Positions 1-6,419 are shown, numbered from the stretch's first letter. The stretch is 11,207 nt of DNA from Methanocorpusculum sp. MCE (GCA_003315675.1 NIZU01000022.1:1-11207); one strand, 5' to 3'. The notes: generated by a model from the letters alone, not told the origin. Program-made: numbers and translations.

Positions 1-116
1 TGGAGTTCGAGGTCGCGGACCCGTTCCATGAGGTCGGCATAGTCGCGTTCGAGTTCTTCGAGGCGTTTTTCCATGTTTTCCTGGGATGTCATGTATAGGA
101 GATTGGCTACATCCAT
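1..116 (-). CDS. Start of an unidentified coiled-coil protein (partial)
   Basis: An ORF starts with ATG at 116 on the minus strand and runs off the left edge after 38 codons. The protein begins MDVANLLYMTSQENMEKR and continues with a strongly charged heptad-like stretch rich in Leu, Glu and Arg, typical of a coiled coil or leucine zipper. N-terminal zippers of this kind occur in AAA ATPases, in some transposases and in many regulators, so the family cannot be named from this fragment. The purine-rich tract just upstream is where a ribosome binding site would lie, but in this arm it is nearly all G with one T, unlike the right-arm copy. An identical start lies at 11092-11207. Confidence 0.55.
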   Translation of the reverse strand, partial: MDVANLLYMTSQENMEKRLEELERDYADLMERVRDLEL

Positions 117-179
117 ACCCCCTCACCCCCCCCAAAAAAAGAAGAATACCCATTATTCCTTGACGTTTTTTTTTTAAAT

Positions 180-1121
180 TTACACTCTGTTTTGAATCGT
201 TTTCACCTGATAGATATTATAACAAAATGCAGCCAGCATATTTTTCACTCGTACTCTTTGCAGCGTTGTTACCTTTACCAACCCTGCATGAAAGATATTT
301 TTGATCACTACATAGGGTCTCTCGCCCTTTGATCTCTTCCTACTTATTCGCAGATTTCTCAGTTTATCTCGTATGCCAATGGGATGCCCTCTCGCTCCCC
401 TTTTCATTGTGGCACTATATCCCTTGCATTTTGCTCCCTGATATCCCCGATCCCGATAGACCACTTCTCCTTTTTCTGAGAGGTCCACCTGACTATCATG
501 AACATTTGCCGTGGTGGTTTCAATGCGTCGAATAAGATCGTGCGTCGTATCCATGATGGTATGAAGTTTATAGCCATAGTGCATTTTGCCGTTCTTGGAC
601 ATGATTTTTCCATCTTTATCCCGTCGTGTTTTTGCCTGATCTCCTCGCGGCGTGTCTTTCTTACAATGACCGGGTTCAGCATACACAAACGTTGCATCCT
701 GAATCATACCTTGTTCAATTTTCAGACCTTTCAGGTCAAGTTGTCTCTGAAACTCCTGCCAGACCAATGTATCAACGCCTGATTCGGACATGCGCTCCCG
801 AAATAACCAGATCGTTGAATTGTCGGGTATTTTGTCAGGACACCCAAGGAAATGCCAAAAAGAAAGACGATCATAAATTTCACGTTCAACGGCGAGATCA
901 GACAGATTATACCAGACTTCCAGAAGCTGAATCTTGAACATAAGTATGACATCGACATTGGGATGACCGCCCTTGCCGGATTTATTTGCATACATGGATT
1001 CAAGAAGAGGGCGAAACACATCCCAATCAAGTGTTTTACCAACGTCGGAGAGACGGTCGCCAAGTTTTTCATAACGTTCGTGATATGCCTGGTTGAGACC
1101 AAAGCTGCTGAAAGTCCCCAT
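180..1121 (-). CDS. IS5-family DDE transposase, intact
   Basis: This 313-residue protein is predicted to catalyse cut-and-paste movement of the element. The N-terminal part (about 1-100) looks like the DUF772-type domain that precedes the catalytic core in IS5-group enzymes (GHPNVDVILMFKIQLLE at 53-69). The core shows a plausible DDE triad: D142 in IQDATFV, D224 in YRDRGYQG and E267 in RSKGERPYV; YRDRGYQG is the characteristic block around the second Asp. The length is normal for the family and no stop or frameshift is seen. The start is ATG at 1121 (MGTFSSFGLNQAYHERY). The leader holds a perfect 14-bp palindrome and no strong ribosome binding site. The second copy at 10037-11028 is broken, so this copy could in principle mobilise both. 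Confidence 0.88.
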   Translation of the reverse strand: MGTFSSFGLNQAYHERYEKLGDRLSDVGKTLDWDVFRPLLESMYANKSGKGGHPNVDVILMFKIQLLEVWYNLSDLAVEREIYDRLSFWHFLGCPDKIPDNSTIWLFRERMSESGVDTLVWQEFQRQLDLKGLKIEQGMIQDATFVYAEPGHCKKDTPRGDQAKTRRDKDGKIMSKNGKMHYGYKLHTIMDTTHDLIRRIETTTANVHDSQVDLSEKGEVVYRDRGYQGAKCKGYSATMKRGARGHPIGIRDKLRNLRISRKRSKGERPYVVIKNIFHAGLVKVTTLQRVRVKNMLAAFCYNIYQVKTIQNRV

Positions 1122-1143
1122 ACATACTACTCAACGTACGAAA

Positions 1144-1157
1144 AGAAAGTACTTTCT
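1144..1157. promoter_or_regulatory. Perfect 14-bp palindrome in the transposase leader (copy 1)
   Basis: AGAAAGTACTTTCT is identical to its own reverse complement and lies about 23 bases before the transposase start codon and about 28 bases inside the element end. It could be an operator or a sub-terminal transposase binding site. The role is inferred from symmetry and position only. Confidence 0.4.
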
Positions 1158-1185
1158 GTCAAAAAAAAGGTTGTTAGAAATTCTC

Positions 1186-1439
1186 TTCTTTATAAAAATC
1201 TCCATGGAATATGGTTTATTGGCACATTCACCAGATATATTCATTATTTGAAGATAATTCCCAATCCTATGTTAGAGGGAGGGCCCAAAGATCTGATCTT
1301 TATCCAGCCCAGCAGGGAATTGCCTGAATCAGGATATGAATTCATTCATCTGTATGCTGGAGGAGAGGATATGTCTGAGATAGATATTCATTCAATATCT
1401 GAGAATGATGCCATGCGGATTATTAAGAAGCTTAAGTAA
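1186..1439 (+). pseudogene. 3' remnant of an unidentified gene cut by the IS
   Basis: An open frame runs out of the IS and continues for about 84 codons to the TAA at 1437-1439. The last part (PKDLIFIQPSRELPESGYEF, then an acidic stretch and ISENDAMRIIKKLK) looks like genuine coding sequence. An internal ATG at 1269 is possible but has no convincing ribosome binding site. I do not recognise the family. The 5' half is absent from the window: on the other side of the IS lies the duplicated flank, not the rest of this gene. Composition is more AT-rich than in fdhA. It is best read as a C-terminal fragment; a short independent gene is less likely. Confidence 0.5.
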
Positions 1440-1481
1440 ACTTATTTTTTACATATATCTTCACATTCCAAATCGGTCATA

Positions 1482-1522
1482 GAGGGCCCGATTCGAATAG
1501 CAAAACACGACCTTGTGAACTC
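1482..1522. repeat. Degenerate copy of the palindromic mini-repeat found at 10307-10359
   Basis: The segment contains GAGGGC..CCG followed by a block at 1499-1522 that matches 10337-10360 at 19 of 24 positions without gaps (shared AGCAA, CGA, CTTG and GAACTC). It lies just after the gene remnant, outside the IS. It may be an older member of the short hairpin family that interrupts the right-hand transposase gene. Confidence 0.4.
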
Positions 1523-1553
1523 AGTCTCTCCCATTCATCCGCCACTGTCCCCC

Positions 1554-1672
1554 TTTTCGTGCATTTCGTTGATTTTCGACAATTTCGTGTGGGGGACGGG
1601 GGAGGGTAAACACACACACCCAGCCCATTCTTCTCTGTTTCGTGTTTTTGTGTATATTTTCGTGCATTTCGT
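1554..1672 (+). repeat. Pair of perfect 16-bp direct repeats (TTTTCGTGCATTTCGT)
   Basis: TTTTCGTGCATTTCGT occurs at 1554-1569 and again at 1657-1672, with further TTTCGTG variants between them. Similar TTCGTG-rich runs are a familiar intergenic repeat type in many prokaryotes. No function is inferred. Confidence 0.65.
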
Positions 1673-1773
1673 GTGATGAGCAGGTTGGAGACGCAGTCGA
1701 CGACCTTAGCTGAGCATGGCAAAGGCCTTGTGAGAACGGTAACACCCAAAAAGCCCAAAACGATAAATATCTC

Positions 1774-1829
1774 ACACCTTTCTGATACCACTTTTGTGTA
1801 CATCAAACACCTTTCAGGCACCACTTTTG
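1774..1829 (+). repeat. Imperfect tandem repeat, 33-bp period
   Basis: ACACCTTTCTGATACCACTTTTG (shown here only for its 23-base unit length, at 1774-1796) recurs at 1807-1829 with the central TGAT changed to AGGC. The period is 33 bases, so in an open frame it would encode an 11-residue repeat (HLSDTTFVYIK / HLSGTTFEIRT). It may be a tandem duplication within decayed coding sequence or simple intergenic repeats. Confidence 0.55.
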
Positions 1830-1893
1830 AAATAAGAACCGTTCGTGCAGATCTTACTGAATAAGCTGCAGATAAAAAGAGTGAGAATTGAGT

Positions 1894-2028
1894 TTACTGT
1901 TTATGGTAAACTATTCCCGGTGCTTCCAGGTAGTAAAATGTCATAGACCCGTCATCATTCAGATCAAGTTCTCCAAGCAGGAGATCGGCGACCCCACTTT
2001 CATCCCGACATATAAAGAATAATATCGC
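1894..2028 (-). pseudogene. Possible C-terminal relic of an unidentified gene
   Basis: On the minus strand an open frame of about 44 codons runs from after the TGA at 2029-2031 to the TAA at 1894-1896. It contains a protein-like acidic stretch (DESGVADLLLGELDLNDD) followed by GSMTFYYLEAPGIVYHKQ. There is no ATG, GTG or TTG start in a suitable place, and the upstream part overlaps the fdhA promoter. This suggests a leftover gene end, not a functional gene. The family is not recognised, and chance coding-like sequence is possible. Confidence 0.3.
2008..2017 (+). promoter_or_regulatory. Archaeal TATA box for fdhA
   Basis: ACATATAAAG is centred about 43 bases before the fdhA ATG. With the usual archaeal spacing of about 25 bases, transcription would start near 2038, leaving a leader of roughly 15-20 bases without a visible Shine-Dalgarno sequence. 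Inferred from consensus and spacing. Confidence 0.5.
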
Positions 2029-2055
2029 TCACCCGCACATACTTACATAATTACT

Positions 2056-4080
2056 ATGGATGTTCGTCTGATCCGAACCATCTGTCCCTACTGCGGAACA
2101 GGATGCAGCCTCTTGCTAGCAGCAGCAGACGGGCGGGTCCGTGGTGTGCATCCCTACCCCAGGTCCCCGGTAAACGCCGGTAAACTCTGTGCCCGCGGTC
2201 TCTCCGCCGCCGAGTTCGTCAACGCCCCGGATCGGCTCACCCGTCCGATGATACGAAAAAACGGGACCCTTGAAACCGTCTCCTGGGAAGAGGCACTAAC
2301 CTATACGGCGAAACGACTGAAAACGTATCTCCCATCAGAGATCGGGATCCTCTCCTCCCCGCGTGTCTCCAACGAAGACAACTATGTCATGATGAAGTTC
2401 GCACGCGGCGTCCTAAAAACCAACAACATCGACCATTGCGAACGTCTGTCCCACACATCGACCGTCCAGCCGCTCATCGAATCCTTCGGCTATCCTGCGA
2501 TGATCAACAACATTGCAGACATTGCCGCAGCGGACTGTATTTTCGTTCTCGGCTCAAACGTGTTTCGTCAGTTTCCGCTCATTGGGCGGGCAATCATCAC
2601 GGCACAGCAGAACGGCGCACAATACATCTGCGCAGACCCGCGAAAAACATTCACCGGCTCGACCGCTGACCTGACCTTACAGTTTTACCATGGCTCAGAC
2701 GTCGCGCTCCTGAACGGGATCATGCAGGTGATCTGTACAAACGGCTGGGAAGATGCCGGATTCATCGCGGCACGGACAGAGGGGTATCCGGCATTTTATG
2801 ACCGGATCATGCAGCCGGCCTACGATCTCGACCATGTCTCCAAGGCAACGGGCGTCGCTCCCGAAGCGATCCTCCAGGCCGCGGAATGGATCTCTTCGGC
2901 ACAAGCATGCTCCATCATCTATTCTACAGGCGTCACTAAGTTTGGCGCAGGCGACGATGTTATCCATACCATTGCAGACCTCCAGCTTCTGACTGGCAGC
3001 ATCGGAAAGAAAGGAGCCGGCGTATCCCCCCTTAGGGGACAGAACAACATCCAGGGGGCCTGCGATATGGGGATCCTGCCCGAATACTTTACCGGCTATC
3101 AGCGGGTCGATGATCCAAACGTCCATGCGGTGTTCTCCCGGGAATGGAAGTTTTCTGACGGGATCGCCGGACCGACCCGCGGACTGGACAGTACGGAGAT
3201 GATGGATCGTCTGCAGAAGAACACGGGCGAGATCAAAGCCATGTACGTTCTCGGCGAGAATCCCGTGCTTTCAAGCTCCGACCTGACCCAATCCCTGGGG
3301 GCGTTTGCCCATCTTGACTTCGTGGTCGTCCAGGATATTTTTCAAAACGAAACCGCGGAGTTTGCAGATGTCGTTTTTCCGGCGGTCTGTTTTGCGGAAA
3401 GGGACGGAACGCAGACGAATACGGAACGCAGGGTCCAGCGGCTGCAGAAAGCTCAGGAGGGGATCGGGGAGGCAAAGCAGGATTGGGAGATCCTCACGCT
3501 CCTTGCAGAAAAGATGGGATATGCAGAGCAGTTTCCCTGGAGATCATACGGAGAGATCTTTGCCGAGATCGTGCAGATGACCCCGATCTATGCGGGGATG
3601 ACATACGACGAAGTCGGGAGGCCGGAAGGTATGCAGTGGCCAATCACTAAAGCAGGAAGTGAGCAGCTCTATGCCGAAAAATTTGCCACGGCAAACGGGA
3701 AAGCCCGGTTCATTCCTGCGGAGTGGACGCGAACCTGCGAAAATACGACGCCTGAGTTTCCGTTTCTGTTTTCTATGGGAAGGTGCATCTTCCACTGGGA
3801 TACCGGGAAGATGACCCGGAGCAGTACGCAGACGGCAAACTGGATTGAGATCCACCCAAAGGATGCACAAGAACTCGGGATCAGCGGGGGGGACAGGGTG
3901 GAGATCGAAACCAAAGACGAGACTTTTTCTGGAACAGTCAGAATCACTGATGAGATTCTAGAAAAAACGGTGTTTATGCCGTCACATTATGTGGATGCAC
4001 AGAGCAGAGACCTGATCCAGAATACATCGCTGGATGCTGCCGCCCGTATGCAGCCGGTGCGGATCCGGAAAATTATTTGA
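2056..4080 (+). CDS. fdhA: Formate dehydrogenase alpha-like Mo/W oxidoreductase with Ser at the metal-ligand site
   Basis: This 674-residue protein belongs to the molybdopterin (bis-MGD) oxidoreductase superfamily and has the normal length of methanogen FdhA. In order it shows: an N-terminal [4Fe-4S] site with Cys 10, 13, 17 and 45 (CPYCGTGC...CARG); FdhA blocks such as SNEDNYVMMKFARG (105-118); the active-site loop NIDHCERLSHTSTV (124-137); the conserved Arg in SPLRGQNNIQGACDMG (R327); and the C-terminal dinucleotide-binding domain (SMGRCIFHWDTGKMTRSS). Formate dehydrogenases have Cys or Sec in the active-site loop as the Mo/W ligand (RxCH or RxUH). Here codon 132 is TCC, serine, while the next residue His133 is kept. 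The usual TQH motif after YSxG is TKF. No fdhB (electron-transfer subunit) adjoins it. It could be a diverged enzyme with Ser ligation or an inactive paralogue; formate oxidation should not be assumed. The start has a TATA box upstream and no ribosome binding site. Confidence 0.9.
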   Translation: MDVRLIRTICPYCGTGCSLLLAAADGRVRGVHPYPRSPVNAGKLCARGLSAAEFVNAPDRLTRPMIRKNGTLETVSWEEALTYTAKRLKTYLPSEIGILSSPRVSNEDNYVMMKFARGVLKTNNIDHCERLSHTSTVQPLIESFGYPAMINNIADIAAADCIFVLGSNVFRQFPLIGRAIITAQQNGAQYICADPRKTFTGSTADLTLQFYHGSDVALLNGIMQVICTNGWEDAGFIAARTEGYPAFYDRIMQPAYDLDHVSKATGVAPEAILQAAEWISSAQACSIIYSTGVTKFGAGDDVIHTIADLQLLTGSIGKKGAGVSPLRGQNNIQGACDMGILPEYFTGYQRVDDPNVHAVFSREWKFSDGIAGPTRGLDSTEMMDRLQKNTGEIKAMYVLGENPVLSSSDLTQSLGAFAHLDFVVVQDIFQNETAEFADVVFPAVCFAERDGTQTNTERRVQRLQKAQEGIGEAKQDWEILTLLAEKMGYAEQFPWRSYGEIFAEIVQMTPIYAGMTYDEVGRPEGMQWPITKAGSEQLYAEKFATANGKARFIPAEWTRTCENTTPEFPFLFSMGRCIFHWDTGKMTRSSTQTANWIEIHPKDAQELGISGGDRVEIETKDETFSGTVRITDEILEKTVFMPSHYVDAQSRDLIQNTSLDAAARMQPVRIRKII

Positions 4081-4244
4081 AGCAGCCGAGCATGCACTGG
4101 GAGATCTTGATGTTGTTTTTTATACACCAGCTGCCGATCTCGGTTAGAGGAATCTGATATTTTTCAGCGATCATGTGCTTTGCCGCAGGTGATCGTTGTC
4201 CCGATGCCTTCTGCACGAAGAATGGTCTCAATATCCTGTGTCAT
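4073..4244 (-). pseudogene. Frameshifted small conserved protein gene ending in C-x-LGCF motif
   Basis: On the minus strand, ATG at 4244 opens MTQDIETILRAEGIGTTITC but hits TGA after 26 codons. A neighbouring frame then continues with HMIAEKYQIPLTEIGSWC and NNIKISQCMLGCFK, ending at TAA 4073-4075, inside the last codons of fdhA. A single-base shift around 4173-4185 joins them into a protein of about 57 residues. The layout (Cys, then IAEKY.IP..EIG, then a final IKI..C.LGCF) resembles a family of small archaeal and bacterial proteins that I recall but cannot name with certainty. The TATA box at 4269-4278 fits a leaderless transcript from this start. It is convergent with fdhA and overlaps it by 8 bases. 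A sequencing error is the alternative to a real frameshift. Confidence 0.55.
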
Positions 4245-4268
4245 TAGTAGTATGAAGGAAGTGACGGC

Positions 4269-4278
4269 CTATAAATCC
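4269..4278 (-). promoter_or_regulatory. TATA box for the small minus-strand gene
   Basis: Read on the minus strand, GGATTTATAG lies about 28 bases before the ATG at 4244, which fits an archaeal TATA box driving a leaderless mRNA. Confidence 0.4.
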
Positions 4279-4285
4279 ATGGTAC

Positions 4286-4298
4286 TGTCAGGCTGACA
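4286..4298. promoter_or_regulatory. Inverted repeat TGTCA-GGC-TGACA, possible operator
   Basis: A perfect 5-bp inverted repeat with a 3-bp spacer sits directly upstream of the minus-strand TATA box at 4269-4278. The position suits an operator for the small gene; symmetry is the only evidence. Confidence 0.25.
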
Positions 4299-4474
4299 AA
4301 GGTGTTGTGCCCGAATACTTTTTTTCCGTTTCAGAAAGGTCAGTAGCTGATTTTCACTCATGCATGACAATCTTTCATCTTCCGATTTGACCAAGCATCT
4401 GCTAATATGACGATGAAAGTGTATGATGCATCAATATTAACTCATTTTTGATTGGCAACTCAAATAGAGTAATG

Positions 4475-4482
4475 ATTATATG
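4475..4482 (+). promoter_or_regulatory. Candidate TATA box of the riboflavin operon
   Basis: ATTATATG is centred about 60 bases before the ribE start, placing transcription start near 4503 and leaving a leader of about 35 bases that contains the ribosome binding site. The inverted repeat at 4458-4470 lies just upstream; a regulator such as RbkR controls rib genes in several archaea, but whether this is its site is not known. ATAATAAAG at 4499-4507 is an alternative AT-rich element. Confidence 0.35.
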
Positions 4483-4524
4483 TCTACGGGTAGAATACAT
4501 AATAAAGCTGGTTCAACCTGCTCA

Positions 4525-4530
4525 GGAGGT
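4525..4530 (+). promoter_or_regulatory. Ribosome binding site GGAGGT that fixes the ribE start
   Basis: GGAGGT lies 7 bases before GTG at 4538. This selects the GTG start, giving the conserved MFTGIV N-terminus, over the upstream ATG at 4448, which would add 30 unconserved residues. Confidence 0.85.
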
Positions 4531-4537
4531 AATAATC

Positions 4538-5188
4538 GTGTTCACCGGAATTGTAGAGGAGATTGGAACTGTGACCAGAATCATGAAAGGTCAAAATTCC
4601 TCTGTCCTTTCCATTCAGGGCAGCAGGATTTTTGAAGACCTGAAGTTGGGAGACAGCGTTGCTGTAAACGGTGTGTGTCTCACCGTAAGCGGACTGAACC
4701 GGCAAAGTTTCGATGCCGATACCACGAGCGAAACACTCGCCCGGACATCGCTTGGAGCACTCAGAACCGGAAGTTCCGTAAATCTCGAACGTGCCATGTC
4801 GGCAAACGGCCGCTTCGGAGGCCACATTGTCACGGGTCATGTTGACGGAACAGGAAGTATTTCCAAAATCTGCCGGGATGAACGCACCGTCTGGATCACA
4901 TTTACTGCAGGTCCGGAGATACTCAAATACATCGTTGAAAAAGGATCCATCGCGGTCGACGGGATCAGTCTGACTGTAGCTGCCGTAACTCAGGATTCAT
5001 TCAGCGTTGCAATCATTCCCCACACGGAAAAATCCACTACTCTCCTCATGAAATCACAAGGAGAGAGAGTTAATCTGGAGTGTGATATGATTGGAAAATA
5101 CGTCGAACGGTTCATTGACCGAAGACAGAAAAATGAACCGCAGAAGTGCGTCATAACTGAGGAATTCCTCAGTAAAGCAGGATTTTAG
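4538..5188 (+). CDS. ribE: Riboflavin synthase, bacterial alpha type
   Basis: It converts two molecules of 6,7-dimethyl-8-ribityllumazine into riboflavin plus a pyrimidinedione, the last step of the pathway, in the cytoplasm. The 216-residue protein has the hallmark tandem lumazine-binding barrels: the first (about 1-90) begins MFTGIVEEIGTV and includes GDSVAVNGVCLTV (38-50); the second (about 95-190) includes GGHIVTGHVDGTG (94-106) and the matching KGSIAVDGISLTVA (135-148), ending NLECDMIGKYVER. The length matches the bacterial family (about 210 residues), with a slightly long C-terminal tail. The start is GTG, chosen by the ribosome binding site. This is the bacterial-type enzyme; several methanogens such as Methanocaldococcus use an unrelated lumazine-synthase-like riboflavin synthase, so lateral origin is likely at some depth. 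ribB follows after two bases. Confidence 0.95.
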   Translation: MFTGIVEEIGTVTRIMKGQNSSVLSIQGSRIFEDLKLGDSVAVNGVCLTVSGLNRQSFDADTTSETLARTSLGALRTGSSVNLERAMSANGRFGGHIVTGHVDGTGSISKICRDERTVWITFTAGPEILKYIVEKGSIAVDGISLTVAAVTQDSFSVAIIPHTEKSTTLLMKSQGERVNLECDMIGKYVERFIDRRQKNEPQKCVITEEFLSKAGF

Positions 5189-5190
5189 CT

Positions 5191-5850
5191 ATGTTTGCGT
5201 TTAACACGATCGAAGAGGCCCTGGAATCCCTCATGAACGGAGAGATGATTATCGTCACCGATGATGAGAACCGAGAGAACGAAGGGGACCTGATCTGTGC
5301 CGCCGAACATGCCACGACGGAAAATGTCAACTTCATGGCAAAATACGGCAGAGGACTGATCTGCATGCCGATGGCGAGAAGCCTCGTCGAAAAACTCTGC
5401 CTTCCGCCGATGGTTGTAAAAAACACCGACAATCATGAAACGGCATTCACGGTCTCCATTGATCATGTCGATACCACGACAGGCATCTCGGCGGTCGAAC
5501 GCGGTATTACCGCACGAAAATGTATCGACCCTAATGCACGGCCGGAGGATTTTCGAAGACCGGGACATATGTTCCCGCTTCAGGCAAAGGATAACGGTGT
5601 CTTCGAACGTGAGGGACATACGGAGGCAACCGTCGATCTCATGAGACTGGCAGGACTTAAAGAAGCAGGACTCTGCTGCGAAATCATGGCGGACAATGGT
5701 GAAATGATGCGGACTCCGGAACTTATTTCGATGGCCGAGCAGTATAACCTGATCTTTGTGACCATCAAAGATCTCCAGGCCTACCGGAGAAAGCAGGAAG
5801 CTGCAGCTCTTCCAGTTGAACAGAAGAAGATGAGTCCTATGGACTGTTAA
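5191..5850 (+). CDS. ribB: 3,4-dihydroxy-2-butanone 4-phosphate synthase
   Basis: It makes L-3,4-dihydroxy-2-butanone 4-phosphate and formate from ribulose 5-phosphate, using a divalent metal ion, and so supplies the four-carbon unit for lumazine formation. The 219 residues are the normal length for a stand-alone RibB. Visible family motifs are DDENRENEGDL (24-34, acidic metal and substrate loop), TTTGISA (95-101), RPGHMFPL (123-130) and REGHTEATVDL (140-150). There is no fused GTP cyclohydrolase II domain, as expected in archaea, which use ArfA/ArfB type enzymes for the other branch. The start follows the ribE stop by two bases, with a weak AGGA upstream, so translation may be coupled. The C-terminus after about 197 is a variable charged tail. 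Confidence 0.95.
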   Translation: MFAFNTIEEALESLMNGEMIIVTDDENRENEGDLICAAEHATTENVNFMAKYGRGLICMPMARSLVEKLCLPPMVVKNTDNHETAFTVSIDHVDTTTGISAVERGITARKCIDPNARPEDFRRPGHMFPLQAKDNGVFEREGHTEATVDLMRLAGLKEAGLCCEIMADNGEMMRTPELISMAEQYNLIFVTIKDLQAYRRKQEAAALPVEQKKMSPMDC

Positions 5851-5860
5851 GGTGATTATA

Positions 5861-6328
5861 ATGAAAGTTTACGAAGGAAATCTGGTTTCAAAAAACATCA
5901 AAGTCGGTATCGTTGCAGCAAGATTCAATGAGTTTATCGTATCGAAATTACTCGGGGGAGCTCTCGACGCTCTCAAAAGACACTATGTCGCAGATGATGA
6001 TATCGAGATTGCCTGGGTCCCGGGAGCGTTCGAGATCCCGCTGATTGCGGAAAAGATGGCGGAATCCAAAAAATATGATGCGGTTATCTGCCTTGGCGCC
6101 GTAATCCGCGGATCTACAAGCCACTACGATTATGTCTGCAATGAGGTCACAAAAGGGATCGCCATGGTCTCGCTGAAATCAGGAATCCCGGTCATGTTTG
6201 GTGTTCTGACAACGGACAATCTCGAACAGGCGATCGAACGTGCCGGATCGAAGGTCGGAAACAAAGGCTTCGATGCAGCGGTCGGCGCAATCGAAATGGT
6301 CAATGTTATCCGGGAACTCGGTAACTGA
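5861..6328 (+). CDS. ribH: 6,7-dimethyl-8-ribityllumazine synthase
   Basis: It condenses 5-amino-6-ribitylaminouracil with the RibB product to give lumazine, the substrate of RibE. From ATG 5861 the protein has 155 residues, the usual size. Conserved blocks are ARFNEFI (20-26, substrate stacking), VPGAFEIP (53-60), GAVIRGSTSHYDYV (79-92, with likely catalytic His88) and GVLTTDNLEQA followed by GNKGFDAAVGAIEM. A GTG at 5852 would add three residues (MII), but AAGGTGAT placed 5-12 bases before ATG 5861 favours the shorter start. It lies 10 bases after ribB and is the last gene of the operon. RibE and RibH of bacterial type typically act together, sometimes as a capsid complex; whether that occurs here is unknown. 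Confidence 0.95.
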   Translation: MKVYEGNLVSKNIKVGIVAARFNEFIVSKLLGGALDALKRHYVADDDIEIAWVPGAFEIPLIAEKMAESKKYDAVICLGAVIRGSTSHYDYVCNEVTKGIAMVSLKSGIPVMFGVLTTDNLEQAIERAGSKVGNKGFDAAVGAIEMVNVIRELGN

Positions 6329-6343
6329 TATATCATACTCTCC

Positions 6344-6349
6344 TTTTTT
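6344..6349 (+). terminator. T-run terminator after ribH
   Basis: Six T (CTCCTTTTTTCTA) lie 16 bases after the ribH stop with no obvious hairpin. Archaeal termination commonly uses such T-tracts. Confidence 0.4.
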
Positions 6350-6419
6350 CTATAGAACATCATTATCATGCATCGCGTGTAAGATATGGAACGAGTATGA
6401 TTTTGGAGGAAGTTGATCA

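Larger units (their letters stand above)
1..1185. repeat. Left arm of a ~1.2 kb terminal inverted duplication
   Basis: This stretch is the reverse complement of 9973-11207. Up to the insertion in the right arm, position p pairs with 11208-p; beyond it the offset is 50 bases. By eye the arms differ at two bases in the G-rich tract at 118-133, a few bases in the transposase gene, and a 53-for-3 base replacement in the right arm. The match ends abruptly at 1185, where unrelated sequence begins in each arm. It does not end on the outer side inside the window, so the duplicated unit is larger than what is shown. Confidence 0.95.
141..1185 (-). mobile_element. IS5-type insertion sequence, copy 1 (intact transposase)
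   Basis: About 1.04 kb carrying one transposase gene on the minus strand. The inner end at 1185 is firm, because the two copies stop matching there. The outer end is a guess: near 141 a sequence beginning GAAGAATACCCATTATTCCT imperfectly matches the inner end (GAGAATTTCTAACAACCTT reading into the element), sharing AGAAT and CCTT with a similar spacing. This would make imperfect terminal inverted repeats of about 20 bp. No target-site duplication can be demonstrated, because the outer flank is part of the duplication and the inner flanks are different genes. Confidence 0.7.
1440..2007. other. Gene-poor interval with short repeats
   Basis: No complete gene is supported here. The stretch holds the degenerate mini-repeat, two pairs of short direct repeats, a poly-G/A tract next to an ACAC run (about 1590-1620), and a minus-strand relic near 1894-2028. 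A 63-codon open frame (1673-1864, plus) exists but has no ribosome binding site or recognisable sequence. The region reads like debris between the IS junction and the fdhA promoter. Confidence 0.6.
4245..4474. other. Divergent intergenic region between the small gene and the rib operon
   Basis: This interval separates the minus-strand small gene from the plus-strand riboflavin operon. It contains the operator-like palindrome, a run of seven T at 4319-4325, and a weak inverted repeat ACTC-AAATA-GAGT at 4458-4470 just before the rib TATA candidate. A 30-codon minus-strand ORF (4269-4361) is too weak to call. No FMN riboswitch signature was recognised. Confidence 0.5.

Noticed and set aside
852..1439. 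195-codon plus-strand ORF spanning the IS and its flank
   Set aside because: Its first part is the antisense of the transposase gene; only the portion after 1185 looks like real coding sequence, and it is listed as a remnant.
1554..1672. Spaced TTTTCGTGCATTTCGT repeats as a CRISPR array
   Set aside because: Only two perfect copies 103 bases apart with degenerate copies between; no regular spacer length and no cas genes.
4269..4361. 30-codon minus-strand ORF (MSENQLLTFLKRKKS...) upstream of the small pseudogene
   Set aside because: Too short, no ribosome binding site, and it overlaps the palindrome and TATA box; an upstream relic cannot be excluded, but nothing supports a gene.
4448..4537. 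N-terminal extension of riboflavin synthase from ATG 4448
   Set aside because: The added 30 residues are not family-like, and a strong GGAGGT precedes GTG 4538, which yields the canonical MFTGIV start.
4300..4537. FMN riboswitch before the riboflavin operon
   Set aside because: None of the conserved RFN-element segments was recognised, and this element is a bacterial regulator.
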